From the NCBI RefSeq assembly GCF_023370775.1, contig NZ_JAMCCQ010000001.1, forward strand, positions 620,001 through 684,000: a stretch of DNA of 64,000 nt, read 5' to 3'. Below are positions 1-8,625 of the stretch, one piece after another; the stretch's first letter is position 1, and each line of letters opens with the position of its first letter. The translations under genes and the position numbers were made by a program. The notes under the pieces are model-generated. The model made no database searches, was not told the DNA's origin, and saw only the letters and a program-made list of their open reading frames with translations. The stretch is from Marivita sp. GX14005. GTDB lineage: Bacteria > Pseudomonadota > Alphaproteobacteria > Rhodobacterales > Rhodobacteraceae.

Positions 1-113
1 ACGCGGTGACGATGTCGCGCATGGACCGGCTGTTCGGTGTGACGATGCAGGAACAGGGCGTCAGTCAATTGGTTTCGGTCGATCTCAAGAACGCCGAACG
101 AATGGTGGCCTGA
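1..113 (+). CDS. C-terminal end of an unidentified protein (5' truncated)
   Basis: An open frame enters from the left edge (frame starting at base 3) and ends with TGA at 111-113, giving a 36-residue tail that ends in NAERMVA. It contains hydrophobic and charged residues in normal proportions but no motif I can assign. It converges with the MFS transporter gene, whose stop codon lies 5 bases further on. I considered a sugar kinase or phosphofructokinase tail but cannot support it from so little sequence. Confidence 0.55.
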   Translation, partial: AVTMSRMDRLFGVTMQEQGVSQLVSVDLKNAERMVA

Positions 114-118
114 CGGGC

Positions 119-1399
119 TCAGCTTTCGACCTCGTCGAGCCCGTAAGCCACGAAAACCGCCGCGCCAGACATTGCGGCAAATATCGCGAGCGTCACGCTC
201 GCGCCCGCCAGCGAGGCCACCGCGCCAAACAGACCGGAGCCGAGCAGAGCAACGCCGATCACCGTGTTGGACACGGCAGTATAGGCGGCGCGTTGCTCCT
301 TCGGTGCCATGTCTACGAGATAGGTAGATCGCGCCTGCCGCACGCCGTGATAGGCGATCATCAAGACGAAAAGCACGGATGGCAGCGCCCAAAGCGTGCC
401 AAGCATACCCGCGAGGTTCAGAAACACCACGCCCGCCAAAGACAGCGCCCCGACTGCCCCGGACAACATCAGCACCTTGCGACTCGACCGATCCGCCAGA
501 CGCCCCCAAACCCAGGAGCTGACCATCGAGGCGATGGAGGACGCCAAAACCAGCGCACCGAGCCGGTCGAACGTGGCTTGATCCGCCTGGGAGCCCAGAA
601 GCACCATGTAAGGCGGCGCCAGCGCCGTCGCGGTCAGCAATCCGCGCGTGTAGATAAAGCGACGCAACTGCGCATCCTCCTTCAGCAGCGACATCTGCCC
701 GAGGCTTGCGGTATCCGCCTCGCCGGGCGATTTTTCTTCCCAGAGCCGCGAAAAGAGCGCCCCCGCCCCAAGCCAGAGCACCGAGGCAAGAGCGATGGCG
801 ATGAGCACCAGCGTTTCGCGCGTTTGCGGGCCGAACATCAGGATCAGCGCAAAAACGACAACCGCCGCCGCCCCGAGCGAACTTGCGATCCCGGTCGCCG
901 TGCCTCGGCGCGATTTTCCGACGGTCTTGCCCAGAACATCCTTGTAGCTCACCGAACAGATGGAACGCGACACCGCGAGACCCGCGAGGAGCAGGCAGAT
1001 CACGACACCCGCCGCTGCGCCTTGAAGCGTCAGCGCGGCCAGCACGATACCGGCAGCCGAAACGCCCTGACCGGCGCTGCCGGCGGCCCAGGCCCATTTG
1101 CGCTGCGCCATTGCCTGCACACGCGGTGCGGTGAAGAGCTGCGGCAGCAGCGCCCCGGCTTCGCGGATCGGCACCAAAAGCCCGACGAAGAAACCGGACG
1201 CCCCCAGATGCGTAAGCAACCACGACAGCACCAGCTTCGGATCGATCAGCCCGTCCGCGATCTTGCTCATCGAAAGCGTGACCGCGTGGCGCAGGAAATT
1301 CGCAGGCTCGTGCTGTTGTTGCGTCTCCGACAAGCCGCCGGCGGTTTCGGTGTCCTGGGTCAGTGCCTCGAATACCGTTTCCTCGAAACTCTCTGACAT
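119..1399 (-). CDS. MFS transporter
   Basis: This 426-residue protein has about twelve hydrophobic segments spread over its whole length, with a basic cytoplasmic loop after segment four and a charged central loop (around residues 215-240). That is the usual layout of a major facilitator superfamily permease. The start is placed at 1399 because AGGAAAG sits 5 bases upstream. A longer frame reaching 1546 would add 49 residues of arginine-rich sequence that does not look like a transporter N-terminus and would run into the divergent hemerythrin gene. The substrate cannot be deduced; the acidic, glutamine-rich N-terminal 40 residues are unusual. The 145 bases to the divergent gene presumably hold both promoters. 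Confidence 0.8.
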   Translation of the reverse strand: MSESFEETVFEALTQDTETAGGLSETQQQHEPANFLRHAVTLSMSKIADGLIDPKLVLSWLLTHLGASGFFVGLLVPIREAGALLPQLFTAPRVQAMAQRKWAWAAGSAGQGVSAAGIVLAALTLQGAAAGVVICLLLAGLAVSRSICSVSYKDVLGKTVGKSRRGTATGIASSLGAAAVVVFALILMFGPQTRETLVLIAIALASVLWLGAGALFSRLWEEKSPGEADTASLGQMSLLKEDAQLRRFIYTRGLLTATALAPPYMVLLGSQADQATFDRLGALVLASSIASMVSSWVWGRLADRSSRKVLMLSGAVGALSLAGVVFLNLAGMLGTLWALPSVLFVLMIAYHGVRQARSTYLVDMAPKEQRAAYTAVSNTVIGVALLGSGLFGAVASLAGASVTLAIFAAMSGAAVFVAYGLDEVES

Positions 1400-1544
1400 C
1401 TGCGCTTTCCTGACATTCCGGTGCGCAGAATGTCGGGCGATCGGTGTGGGCACAACCGCTTTGCGCAGCAGCCGGGGAACCAACGCGGCACGGTCCCGTT
1501 CTCCAAGTGATCCAGAGCCACAGTGACAGCCAACGGAGACTGAC

Positions 1545-2021
1545 ATGCCGACGATCTATGACGCCATCAAGAAGGACCATGACGAGCACCGCGAGCTTCT
1601 GTCTACCATTGCCGACAGTTCCAGGGAGAAGTCGGAACGCAAAAAGGCATGGGAGCAATTTTATCGCGACGTGAAGACCCACGCCGCAGCCGAGGAAGAA
1701 ACCTTTTACTCCAAGCTCATCTCAAAGACATGGGGGCAGGATGCAGCGCGCCATTCCGTGCACGAGCACCAGCAACTCGACGACATGCTTGAAGAGTTGA
1801 ACGGAAAGGAAATCGATTCAAATGGATGGTCCGACACGTTCGACAAGCTGAAGCACGATTACGAACATCATATCGACGAAGAAGAGGACGAAGTGTTTGG
1901 CCGCGCTCGCGAAGTCATCGACGAGTCCGAAATCGAAGGCTACGGCAACCGGTTCCTCAAGCGCAAATCCGAAGAGGCCAAGTTGATCGACGAAAAGCGC
2001 AAGGACAGTTTGGAAGACTAG
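1545..2021 (+). CDS. Hemerythrin-like (HHE cation-binding) domain protein
   Basis: A soluble 158-residue protein, very rich in Glu, Asp, Lys and His. It shows the hemerythrin/HHE pattern: DHDEH near residues 11-15, a His in the second helix (KTHAAAEEE), HxxHEH in the third and HDYEHHIDEEED in the fourth. These residues would ligate a di-iron centre. HHE proteins of this size are linked to oxygen, nitric oxide or redox sensing and to iron handling; the specific role here is inferred only. A GGAG sequence precedes the ATG by 8 bases. A strong bidirectional hairpin follows directly after the stop, so the gene is probably monocistronic. Confidence 0.82.
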   Translation: MPTIYDAIKKDHDEHRELLSTIADSSREKSERKKAWEQFYRDVKTHAAAEEETFYSKLISKTWGQDAARHSVHEHQQLDDMLEELNGKEIDSNGWSDTFDKLKHDYEHHIDEEEDEVFGRAREVIDESEIEGYGNRFLKRKSEEAKLIDEKRKDSLED

Positions 2022-2022
2022 G

Positions 2023-2053
2023 AAAAACGGGGGCCCGCGCGGCCCCCGTTTCC
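2023..2053. terminator. Bidirectional hairpin terminator between convergent genes
   Basis: AAACGGGGGCC (2025-2035) and GGCCCCCGTTT (2041-2051) form a perfect 11-bp stem around a 5-base CGCGC loop. The A and T tracts at its edges make it a plausible intrinsic terminator for the hemerythrin gene from the left and for the PRC-barrel gene from the right. Confidence 0.8.
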
Positions 2054-2073
2054 GTCACCCATGCGTTGCCTGT

Positions 2074-2526
2074 TCAATCGACATAGGTATCCAGCGATTC
2101 AAGCTCTTCTTCCGTCGCGCCGACATAGACGCGGACCGAATCGTCCTCGTCAGCGCGGTTGATCGATAGGCTGTCCATACTGACCAGCACCGGTTTCTCG
2201 CCAATTCCGAGAAACCCACCGACTTCGATGACTGCACCCTGCAAGGTGCCATCGGCGGCGATGATCAGGGATTCGATCTCGCCCACGCTGCGATCCTCGG
2301 CGTCATATACGGTCGCATCCTGAAGATCCTCCGCTGTGATCTGGTCGGGCAGAACCTCCTGATATCCCTCGCGAAGCACGCTTGGCCGAACGCCTCGATA
2401 CATGCGGGGGTTATCCATTTCCGTGACAGCCAGATCACCTTGCGCTGCGGTTGTATCTTCCGTCTGCGCAATCGCGCCGGCGGTGAGAAGCGCCACTATC
2501 GCCGTGCCGACCAACATCTGTTTCAT
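2074..2526 (-). CDS. Secreted PRC-barrel domain protein
   Basis: This 150-residue protein starts with a signal peptide (MKQ, a hydrophobic stretch, then AIAQTED at about residues 18-24). From about residue 70 it carries a PRC-barrel: an alternating strand pattern with DAEDRSVGEIESLII, then an AVIEVGGFLGIGEKPV turn typical of the fold. PRC-barrels are small beta-barrels found in ribosome maturation factors, photosynthetic reaction centres and many periplasmic proteins of unknown role. The start at 2526 is chosen because AGGAG lies 8 bases upstream and the signal peptide begins there; the longer frame to 2637 would bury it. Periplasmic location is inferred; function is unknown. Confidence 0.78.
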   Translation of the reverse strand: MKQMLVGTAIVALLTAGAIAQTEDTTAAQGDLAVTEMDNPRMYRGVRPSVLREGYQEVLPDQITAEDLQDATVYDAEDRSVGEIESLIIAADGTLQGAVIEVGGFLGIGEKPVLVSMDSLSINRADEDDSVRVYVGATEEELESLDTYVD

Positions 2527-2737
2527 CGAACCACTCCTTGCATCGAACATCATGTCCAGAACGGCTGGAGCATAGGGCCGGTTCCGATACTGCGCGGGAC
2601 TGGCGAGCGAGATGAGCCATGTTCCGCTCATTTTCACGATTTGAGAACGAACCTTACCTATTCGTTAACCTTTTGTTGTCATATTCGACGCAACGCTCGG
2701 TTCGCTCCGGGCTCAGGCAACAGGCAGTAACCCGTTC

Positions 2738-3100
2738 ATGAATGTTCTTATTGTTCAGAATAATTCCACGCTCGGCCAGCTTTGGCAGCGCCATCTGGAA
2801 CGCTACGGCCACAAGGCGGATATTTCCGCCGATCAGGAAGCGGCGGTCGAGCGGCTTTCGGAAACCTTCTACCCGATCATCATTCTCGACGTGGTGCTCG
2901 AAGGCGGAAGCGCCATCGCGGTGGCCGATTATGCCAGCTACCGTCACCCCGAAGCCAAGGTGATCTTCGTCACCAACACGAGCTTCTTTTCGGACGGTTC
3001 GATCTTCCAGCTTTGCTCGAACGCCTGCGCCTTCGTTCCCATGGCAACGCAGCCCGAAGACCTCGCCGCCATGGTGGAGCATTACGCCAAGCCCGTTTAA
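2738..3100 (+). CDS. Degenerate single-domain response-regulator receiver
   Basis: The 120-residue protein has the length and alternating hydrophobic pattern of a CheY-like receiver with no output domain. The candidate phospho-acceptor Asp51 (LDVVLEGG) and the switch Thr79 (FVTNT) are present. The acidic pair that binds magnesium is replaced by Gln7-Asn8-Asn9, and the conserved Lys of strand five is missing (Pro101-Met102 at that place). Ordinary phosphotransfer is therefore doubtful, and it may work as a pseudo-receiver or protein-binding module. No histidine kinase lies nearby. Its stop overlaps that of the convergent glutathionyl-hydroquinone reductase gene by four bases. Confidence 0.72.
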   Translation: MNVLIVQNNSTLGQLWQRHLERYGHKADISADQEAAVERLSETFYPIIILDVVLEGGSAIAVADYASYRHPEAKVIFVTNTSFFSDGSIFQLCSNACAFVPMATQPEDLAAMVEHYAKPV

Positions 3101-4071
3101 ACGCGCCCGTGCGGAGCCTCGAAATCCAGGATCGGGTTGATCGGGATGATCCGGTGCGGGTTAATCATGTCGTGACTGTAATGATAGTGCCGCACGATGT
3201 GGTCGAGATTGACCGTCTCGGCCACTCCCGGCCATTGATACAATTCGCGCGTGTAGCCCCACAGATTGGGGTAATCGACGATCCGGCGCCGGTTGCATTT
3301 GAAATGAAGATGATAAACCGAATCGAACCGCACGAGCGTGGTGAATAGGCGCCAATCGGCCTCGGTGATCCGGTCGCCCATCAGGTAGCGCCGCTCCGAA
3401 AGACGCTCCTCCAGCCAATCGAGGCTTTCGAACAATGGCACGACCGCGGCATCATAAGCATCCTGGCTTGTCGCGAAACCGGCCTTGTATACCCCGTTAT
3501 TGACCGTTTCGTATATCCGTTCGTTGACCGGCTCAATTTCGTCCCTCAGCTCTTCGGGCCAGTAGTCTTCGATGTTGCCGGTGATATCGTCAAACGCGCT
3601 GTTGAACATGCGGATGATCTCGGAGCTTTCGTTCGACACGATGGTCTCGCGGCTTTTGTCCCAAAGGACGGGCACCGTCACCCGCCCGCTGATCTTGGGG
3701 TCGGTCTTGAGGTAAATGTCGCGCAGATAGGGCAGATCATAAAGCCTGTCGCCCGTGGCACATTCGAAATCGGTATCGAAGGTCCAGCCCTCGCCCAGCA
3801 TCTCGGGATGCACGACCGAAATGCCGATGTGATCGGTCAGCGCCTTGAGCCGGCGGAAAATCAGTGTCCGATGGGCCCATGGACAGGCCAGGCTGACATA
3901 GAGGTGATACCGTCCGCTTTCAGCTTCGAATCCGCCTTCGCCGCTTGGTCCGGGACGACCGTCGGACGTGATCCAGTTGCGGAACTTTGCGGTGCTGCGT
4001 TCGAACTTTCCGCCGTGACTGTCGGTGTCATACCATTGATCGCGCCATTCGCCGTCTACCAGAAGTCCCAT
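3097..4071 (-). CDS. Glutathionyl-hydroquinone reductase (Xi-class GST, YqjG/ECM4 family)
   Basis: A 324-residue cytosolic enzyme with the family's signature SLACPWAHRT around the catalytic Cys63 (numbered from the chosen start), followed by the long helical GST C-terminal domain. The family reduces glutathionyl-hydroquinones to hydroquinones using glutathione, an antioxidant and quinone-salvage function. Length matches the usual 310-330 residues. Start 4071 is preferred over 4089 because GGAGG lies 6 bases upstream of it. The gene is convergent with the receiver gene, sharing the overlapping stop codons at 3097-3100. Confidence 0.9.
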   Translation of the reverse strand: MGLLVDGEWRDQWYDTDSHGGKFERSTAKFRNWITSDGRPGPSGEGGFEAESGRYHLYVSLACPWAHRTLIFRRLKALTDHIGISVVHPEMLGEGWTFDTDFECATGDRLYDLPYLRDIYLKTDPKISGRVTVPVLWDKSRETIVSNESSEIIRMFNSAFDDITGNIEDYWPEELRDEIEPVNERIYETVNNGVYKAGFATSQDAYDAAVVPLFESLDWLEERLSERRYLMGDRITEADWRLFTTLVRFDSVYHLHFKCNRRRIVDYPNLWGYTRELYQWPGVAETVNLDHIVRHYHYSHDMINPHRIIPINPILDFEAPHGRV

Positions 4072-4184
4072 GTCTGTCCTCCGTTCCATTCACTACGGAA
4101 AACAGATAGCGGCGGCGCGCGTTCCGTAAAACGCACACCGCCGCGCAGGGCATTGGTTATAAGCGCACAGCGCGTGTCAGATGG

Positions 4185-4367
4185 TCAGACCGGAACGTTG
4201 TCGAACATGTCTTCGACATCCCAAAGGATCGGCTTGCGCTTTCGCGCCGCCTTGGCCTCGCGCGCCAGATCGCGGATACGCTGAGCGGTCGGCGCATTTT
4301 CGGTGCGTTTGGTTTCCGCGGCGGGGTCGAGTTTCTTGAGGTGGTAATCAAGCGTCTTGTTATTCAT
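4185..4367 (-). CDS. Small charged protein of unknown function (60 aa)
   Basis: A 60-residue, highly charged protein: a lysine- and arginine-rich helical body with acidic patches, ending WDVEDMFDNVPV. A GAGG motif 5 bases before the ATG and a position between two separate genes support real coding. There is no membrane segment or cysteine. I do not recognise a family. It could be a lineage-restricted accessory protein; a regulatory or ribosome-associated role would be speculation. Confidence 0.55.
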   Translation of the reverse strand: MNNKTLDYHLKKLDPAAETKRTENAPTAQRIRDLAREAKAARKRKPILWDVEDMFDNVPV

Positions 4368-4677
4368 GGCAGCCTCGTACAGGGACGACGTGAAACACTT
4401 GATGTCCGGGCAACCGAGAACGAGCCGCTTTGCAACAGCACATCGTATGACGTGAAAGCGCTACCCAGACTTGCGCGCCCATGCTCCTCCCTGATCCACA
4501 GGCGCAAACTGACCCTACGGCATCTTCGAGCTTTTGCCAATGATTCAGATCAACCTGCGGCAGAACGCGCCGAAACTCGCCATTTGGCGTAGCGCGGCAT
4601 TCGCATATGCGCGTTTCGGAACCATTCGCGCGCGTTCGGGCTTGGTCTTGCGAGACAAACGAGGATTCAAACCTGCC
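4368..4677. other. 310-base divergent intergenic region
   Basis: This stretch separates the minus-strand 60-residue gene from the mechanosensitive channel gene on the plus strand and must contain both promoters. I see no convincing -35/-10 pair, palindrome, riboswitch-like fold or small RNA gene in it. An upstream extension of the channel frame to 4534 is open but has no ribosome-binding site and lacks the signal peptide at its N-terminus, so I treat it as non-coding. Confidence 0.5.
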
Positions 4678-6324
4678 ATGTCGTTCACGTTCAAAGGGTT
4701 TTGCATCGTTCTGCTGTCCGTCTTTCTGTCGGTCCTGACGCCGGCTGATGCTCAGGAAGCGGTATATGAGATCGAACGGCTGAACGCCGGCCTTGGCAGC
4801 GCTCCCGAAGAACTCGATCGTAGCTCGCCCCATTCGTCTATGGAAGCTTTGCTCGATCTTGTCGAAGCGGACGATCTCGGCACCGCCGCGCATCTGCTGA
4901 ACCTCGCCCCGATCCCGCCCGAAGCGCAGCCGACCCGTGGCCCGCAACTGGCAAGGAAGCTCCACACGATCCTCGACCGCAAGATCGTCATCGACTGGGG
5001 CAAACTGCTTGACAGGCCGGACGCGCTCGACGCGAGCCAGACGACAAAAAGCGCCGTCGCCGGACAGGCCCGCCAATCCATCCTGCTCGGTCTTCTGACG
5101 ATCGATGACCGTCCCTATCCGATTCGGCTGGATCGTGTTCAGGCGGGCGATCAGCCGCCCGTCTGGGTGTTCTCGGAACGAACGGTCGCCGATATCGAAA
5201 AACTCTACCATCGGTTCGGTCCGACGGAGTTCGAACGCGCGCTGCCGGACTGGATGCGTCACGATGCGTTCTGGAACCTGATGTGGTGGGAAGTCATCGG
5301 CGTGCCGATCATGTTCGTGATCGCGGGTCTCGCCGGCTGGATCGTTCATTCCGCCTTCAGTCGCCTCGCGCGCCGAACGAAAAGGTACTACCTCACCCGG
5401 ATCATCGAAGCGGCGCGGCTGCCGGCAGTGCTTTTCACCATTACGCTCCTGGTTTCTCTCATCAGCAACGTCTTCGTCTTCTCCGGCCCAATCGCGGCGC
5501 TCGTCTTTCCCGCCATCGCGCTTGGCTATGTCATGTCCGCACTCATTTTCCTGGTGAATGCGGCCGACCGCGTGATCGACCAGATCGTCGAATGGGACGA
5601 TCAAAGCCTCGCCGAAATGGGAAAGGACAGCCGCCGCGCCACGGCGACACGGGTTTCGCTCGCGCGGCGCATGATGATCGTGGTGATCTTCCTCGTCGGC
5701 ATCGGCGTCGTTCTGGCCGAAGCCAACGTCTTCCGCACCTTCGGCTTTTCGCTTCTCGCCTCTGCCGGCGCGCTGACCCTGATCCTCGGCTTCGCGGCGC
5801 GCGAAGTGCTGTCGAATATCATGTCATCGATGCAGATCGCCCTGAACCAATCGGCACGGATCGGCGACAAGGTCATCTACAAAGGTCAGATGTGCAACGT
5901 GGAGCGGATCAACTTCACCTTCGTCCTGCTGCGCGTCTGGACCGGCGTTCGGCTCGTCGTTCCCGTGACTGAATTCGTCTCGGAGACCTTCGAGAACTGG
6001 ACCATGCGCGAGCCGCAGATGATCCGCGAGATCGCGATCCGGGTCGCACATTGCGCCGATGTCGACAAGCTCCGCCAACTGTTCGATGAGGTGGTGGAGG
6101 AACTGGACGACGAGGAACTCTACGAGGACGGATTTTTCGAAACGGTTGTCACATCGCAGGATGTGTTCGGACAAGTCGTCACCTTCTGCCTGAACTGTTC
6201 CAACCCGAACACGTCGTGGATGACCTCCTGCAAGGCCCGCGAAATGTTGATCGCCAAAATGCAAAAGCTCGAAGAACAGGGTGAACGGGTTTTCCCCGAA
6301 GTGGAACCGGCAGAGGGCGCCTGA
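4678..6324 (+). CDS. MscS-family mechanosensitive ion channel
   Basis: A 548-residue membrane protein with a cleavable signal peptide (ending ADA-QE near residue 24), a periplasmic region of about 170 residues and several membrane helices from about residue 205. The MscS core follows, with a glycine/alanine-rich pore helix (LLASAGALTLILGFAAREVLS) and a beta domain containing RIGDKV. MscS channels release solutes on hypo-osmotic shock. The large periplasmic extension resembles the MscK/YbdG side of the family rather than the 286-residue minimal form. The C-terminus is acidic. Start 4678 is chosen for the signal peptide, though its Shine-Dalgarno sequence (AGGA, 12 bases away) is weak. Confidence 0.87.
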   Translation: MSFTFKGFCIVLLSVFLSVLTPADAQEAVYEIERLNAGLGSAPEELDRSSPHSSMEALLDLVEADDLGTAAHLLNLAPIPPEAQPTRGPQLARKLHTILDRKIVIDWGKLLDRPDALDASQTTKSAVAGQARQSILLGLLTIDDRPYPIRLDRVQAGDQPPVWVFSERTVADIEKLYHRFGPTEFERALPDWMRHDAFWNLMWWEVIGVPIMFVIAGLAGWIVHSAFSRLARRTKRYYLTRIIEAARLPAVLFTITLLVSLISNVFVFSGPIAALVFPAIALGYVMSALIFLVNAADRVIDQIVEWDDQSLAEMGKDSRRATATRVSLARRMMIVVIFLVGIGVVLAEANVFRTFGFSLLASAGALTLILGFAAREVLSNIMSSMQIALNQSARIGDKVIYKGQMCNVERINFTFVLLRVWTGVRLVVPVTEFVSETFENWTMREPQMIREIAIRVAHCADVDKLRQLFDEVVEELDDEELYEDGFFETVVTSQDVFGQVVTFCLNCSNPNTSWMTSCKAREMLIAKMQKLEEQGERVFPEVEPAEGA

Positions 6325-6330
6325 CCCGCC

Positions 6331-6591
6331 CTATCTGCGCCGCCGATTGCGCACCGTGCTGCGCCAGTGCGTAGGCACGATGATAAGCGCGCCCAGCGAT
6401 GAGGCAATCGCATTGAGCCCCGGAGAACTGAAGCCGATCCCGAACATCAGCCGGATGAAATAGGCCAGGAACGCGCCGCCGATGCAGATGATGATGCTCT
6501 GGACAACCCCGTTATTCGTAAAGCCCGTCCGCTCCGAAACATATCCGACGATACCGGCAATCACGACCGTTCCAATCAGCACCATGAACAT
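6331..6591 (-). CDS. GlsB/YeaQ/YmgE-family stress-response membrane protein
   Basis: An 86-residue protein with three hydrophobic helices rich in glycine and isoleucine, the size and pattern of the GlsB/YeaQ/YmgE (transglycosylase-associated) family. It ends in a basic tail (RNRRRR). The family is induced by stress in many bacteria; its biochemical role is not established. GGGAG precedes the ATG by 9 bases. It follows fmt by only three bases and may be read from the same transcript. It converges with the MscS gene, the two stops being 6 bases apart. Confidence 0.82.
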   Translation of the reverse strand: MFMVLIGTVVIAGIVGYVSERTGFTNNGVVQSIIICIGGAFLAYFIRLMFGIGFSSPGLNAIASSLGALIIVPTHWRSTVRNRRRR

Positions 6592-6594
6592 GGC

Positions 6595-7506
6595 TCAATC
6601 TCCCAATTGCGTTCCGGCCGGAACGGCGTGGCCGAGCAGGAAACTCCGCGCGTCCTGCACGCCCTTGCCCGGGCGCTGCGCGCGCGTGATCCTGACGGCC
6701 CCGTCGCCGCAGGCGATCATGAACCGATCATCAACAGCCCGCCCCGCGCGGCCGCTTCCGTCAGCCACGGCGCTGCCAAGCAGCTTGATGCGTTCTCCGC
6801 CGATTATGGTCCATGCTCCGGGCGCGGGCGACAGTCCCCGAATATGCCGGTCCACCTCGACTGCGGGCCGCTGCCAGTCTATCTCGGCTTCTGCCTTGTC
6901 GATCTTCTCGGCATAGGTCACGCCTGCCTCGGGCTGGGGATGCGGCACCAATGTCTCCAGCCGTTCAAGCGCCTGCACGATCAGCGCCGCCCCCATATCG
7001 CTGAGCCGGTCATGCAGCGATCCTGTCGTATCCTCGGGCCCGATCGCCGTTTCCTCGCACAGCAAGACCGGCCCGGTGTCCAGCCCCGCCTCCATCTGCA
7101 TGATGCAAATCCCGGTTGTCTCGTCGCCGGCCATGATCGCCCGATGGATCGGCGCCGCACCGCGCCAGCGCGGCAAGAGCGAGGCATGGATGTTCAGACA
7201 CCCTTGCGACGGCGCATCGAGGATCGCCTGCGGCAGGATCAGACCGTAGGCGACGACGACGGCGACATCCGCGTTCAGCGCCGCGAACTCCTCCTGCGCC
7301 TCCGTCGAACGCAGCGAGGCCGGGTGCCGCACGCTCAAGCCCAGTTCCTCCGCCCGCCGATGCACCGGCGCCGGGCGCGCCTTCTTGCCCCGCCCCGCCG
7401 GACGCGGCGGCTGGCAGTAGACGGCGGCAACCTCGTGCCCCGCCCCGGCCAGTGCCTCCAGAACCGGAACCGAGAAATCCGGCGTGCCCATGAAAACGAT
7501 CCTCAC
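6595..7506 (-). CDS. fmt: Methionyl-tRNA formyltransferase
   Basis: A 303-residue enzyme that transfers a formyl group from 10-formyl-tetrahydrofolate to Met-tRNA(fMet), making initiator tRNA. It starts [16 protein letters not shown] and carries the family motif [16 protein letters not shown] holding the catalytic Asn and His, followed by a C-terminal tRNA-binding domain. I place the start at GTG 7506: GGAGGGG lies 6 bases upstream and the codon shares GTGA with the stop of the preceding deformylase-like gene. An ATG five codons earlier (7521) sits inside the Shine-Dalgarno sequence. The gene belongs with the two def genes in one coupled unit. Confidence 0.95.
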   Translation of the reverse strand: MRIVFMGTPDFSVPVLEALAGAGHEVAAVYCQPPRPAGRGKKARPAPVHRRAEELGLSVRHPASLRSTEAQEEFAALNADVAVVVAYGLILPQAILDAPSQGCLNIHASLLPRWRGAAPIHRAIMAGDETTGICIMQMEAGLDTGPVLLCEETAIGPEDTTGSLHDRLSDMGAALIVQALERLETLVPHPQPEAGVTYAEKIDKAEAEIDWQRPAVEVDRHIRGLSPAPGAWTIIGGERIKLLGSAVADGSGRAGRAVDDRFMIACGDGAVRITRAQRPGKGVQDARSFLLGHAVPAGTQLGD

Positions 7507-8006
7507 GACGCGCCCCTCCATTTCCGTGCGCGGCGGAGCAGCATGTCGCGGCGCGTCTTGCTCAGATGGTCGAAATACATCCTGCCGTTCAGATGATCGA
7601 TCTGATGCTGCACCGAGGTCGCCCAGAGCCCGACAAAGTCCTCTTCCTGAACCGTACCGTCCGCCCCCATGAACCGTACCGTCACCGCGCGCGGCCTCTC
7701 GATCACGGCAGACACGCCCGGCAGGTTCGGGCTGGCTTCCTCATGCGCGCGCAACTGGATTGAGGCATGCAGAATTTCCGGATTGGCCATACGCACCGCC
7801 TTGCCGCGCTCCTGCGACGCATCAACGACCGCCAGCCGTTGCATGATGCCGATCTGGTTCGCCGCAAGCCCGACCCCCGGCATTGCCTCCATCGTGTCGA
7901 TCATGTCGTCCCAGATAGCGCGCGTCTCATCGGTGATCTCTTCCACCGGCGCCGCCTTACTGCGCAGGCAGCGGTTCGGCCAGGGCAAACAGCGCCGAAC
8001 GGTCAC
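7503..8006 (-). CDS. Peptide deformylase-like protein with degenerate active site
   Basis: This 167-residue protein is clearly a paralog of the adjacent def product and keeps the fold and GVGLAANQ motif 1. The catalytic set is altered: the EGCLS motif reads EASPN, so the metal-ligand Cys becomes Ser, and HEIDH becomes HQIDH, so the general-base Glu becomes Gln. In characterised deformylases both residues are essential, so formyl removal is unlikely. It may bind nascent chains or ribosomes, or act on something else. The start is GTG at 8006, in a 4-base GTGA overlap with def, and its stop overlaps the fmt start the same way, so its synthesis is tied to both neighbours. Confidence 0.82.
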   Translation of the reverse strand: MTVRRCLPWPNRCLRSKAAPVEEITDETRAIWDDMIDTMEAMPGVGLAANQIGIMQRLAVVDASQERGKAVRMANPEILHASIQLRAHEEASPNLPGVSAVIERPRAVTVRFMGADGTVQEEDFVGLWATSVQHQIDHLNGRMYFDHLSKTRRDMLLRRARKWRGAS

Positions 8007-8521
8007 GCGCGCGCCATCTCGCGCTTGAGCTTGACCATCTTGCGCGTGATCATCTGCCGCTTGAGCGGTTTCAGATGATCGATGAAAAGCTTGCCGTTCA
8101 GATGGTCGATCTCATGCTGCACGCAGGTCGCCCAAAGCCCGCCGAACTCCTCCTCGCGCGGAGTGCCGTCCCGGTCGATCCAAGCGACCTTCACGGCCTC
8201 CGGCCGCGTGACCTCGGCGAACTGGTCGGGGATTGACAGGCACCCCTCCTCATAGACATTCACATCGTCCGAAGAGGCCAGAATCTCGGGATTGAACATC
8301 ACCAGCGGCCGCGCCGCCTCGTTCTCGTCCTTCACGCAATCGAGCACGATCAGCCGCGACAGCACACCGACCTGCGGCGCTGCCAGCCCGATCCCCGGCG
8401 CGTCATACATCGTCTCCAGCATGTCATCCGCCAGCACGCGAAGCTCGTCCGTCAGATCCGGGACCGGATCGCAGGTTTTCTTCAAACGCGGGTCGGGATG
8501 GATGAGAATGGGGCGTTTCAT
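8003..8521 (-). CDS. def: Peptide deformylase
   Basis: A 172-residue metalloenzyme that removes the N-formyl group from nascent proteins. All three motifs are intact: GIGLAAPQ, EEGCLS with the metal-binding Cys, and HEIDH with two metal-binding His and the catalytic Glu. It leads a minus-strand unit (def, def-like, fmt) whose genes overlap by four bases each, linking formylation and deformylation. The ATG at 8521 faces the divergent MalY-type gene across about 104 bases. Confidence 0.96.
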   Translation of the reverse strand: MKRPILIHPDPRLKKTCDPVPDLTDELRVLADDMLETMYDAPGIGLAAPQVGVLSRLIVLDCVKDENEAARPLVMFNPEILASSDDVNVYEEGCLSIPDQFAEVTRPEAVKVAWIDRDGTPREEEFGGLWATCVQHEIDHLNGKLFIDHLKPLKRQMITRKMVKLKREMARA

Positions 8522-8625
8522 GGCCTTGATCTAGGGAATCCGCCCGCCAAGGGCAATAGCGCGCCCTTGCACCTGCCGGCGGGTCGGGTAGCGTTCGCGC
8601 AAACACGTCAAAGCGGAGCCTCCAG

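Noticed and set aside
1-113. Assigning the truncated first frame to a phosphofructokinase
   Set aside because: Only 36 residues are visible and the resemblance was too weak to support a name.
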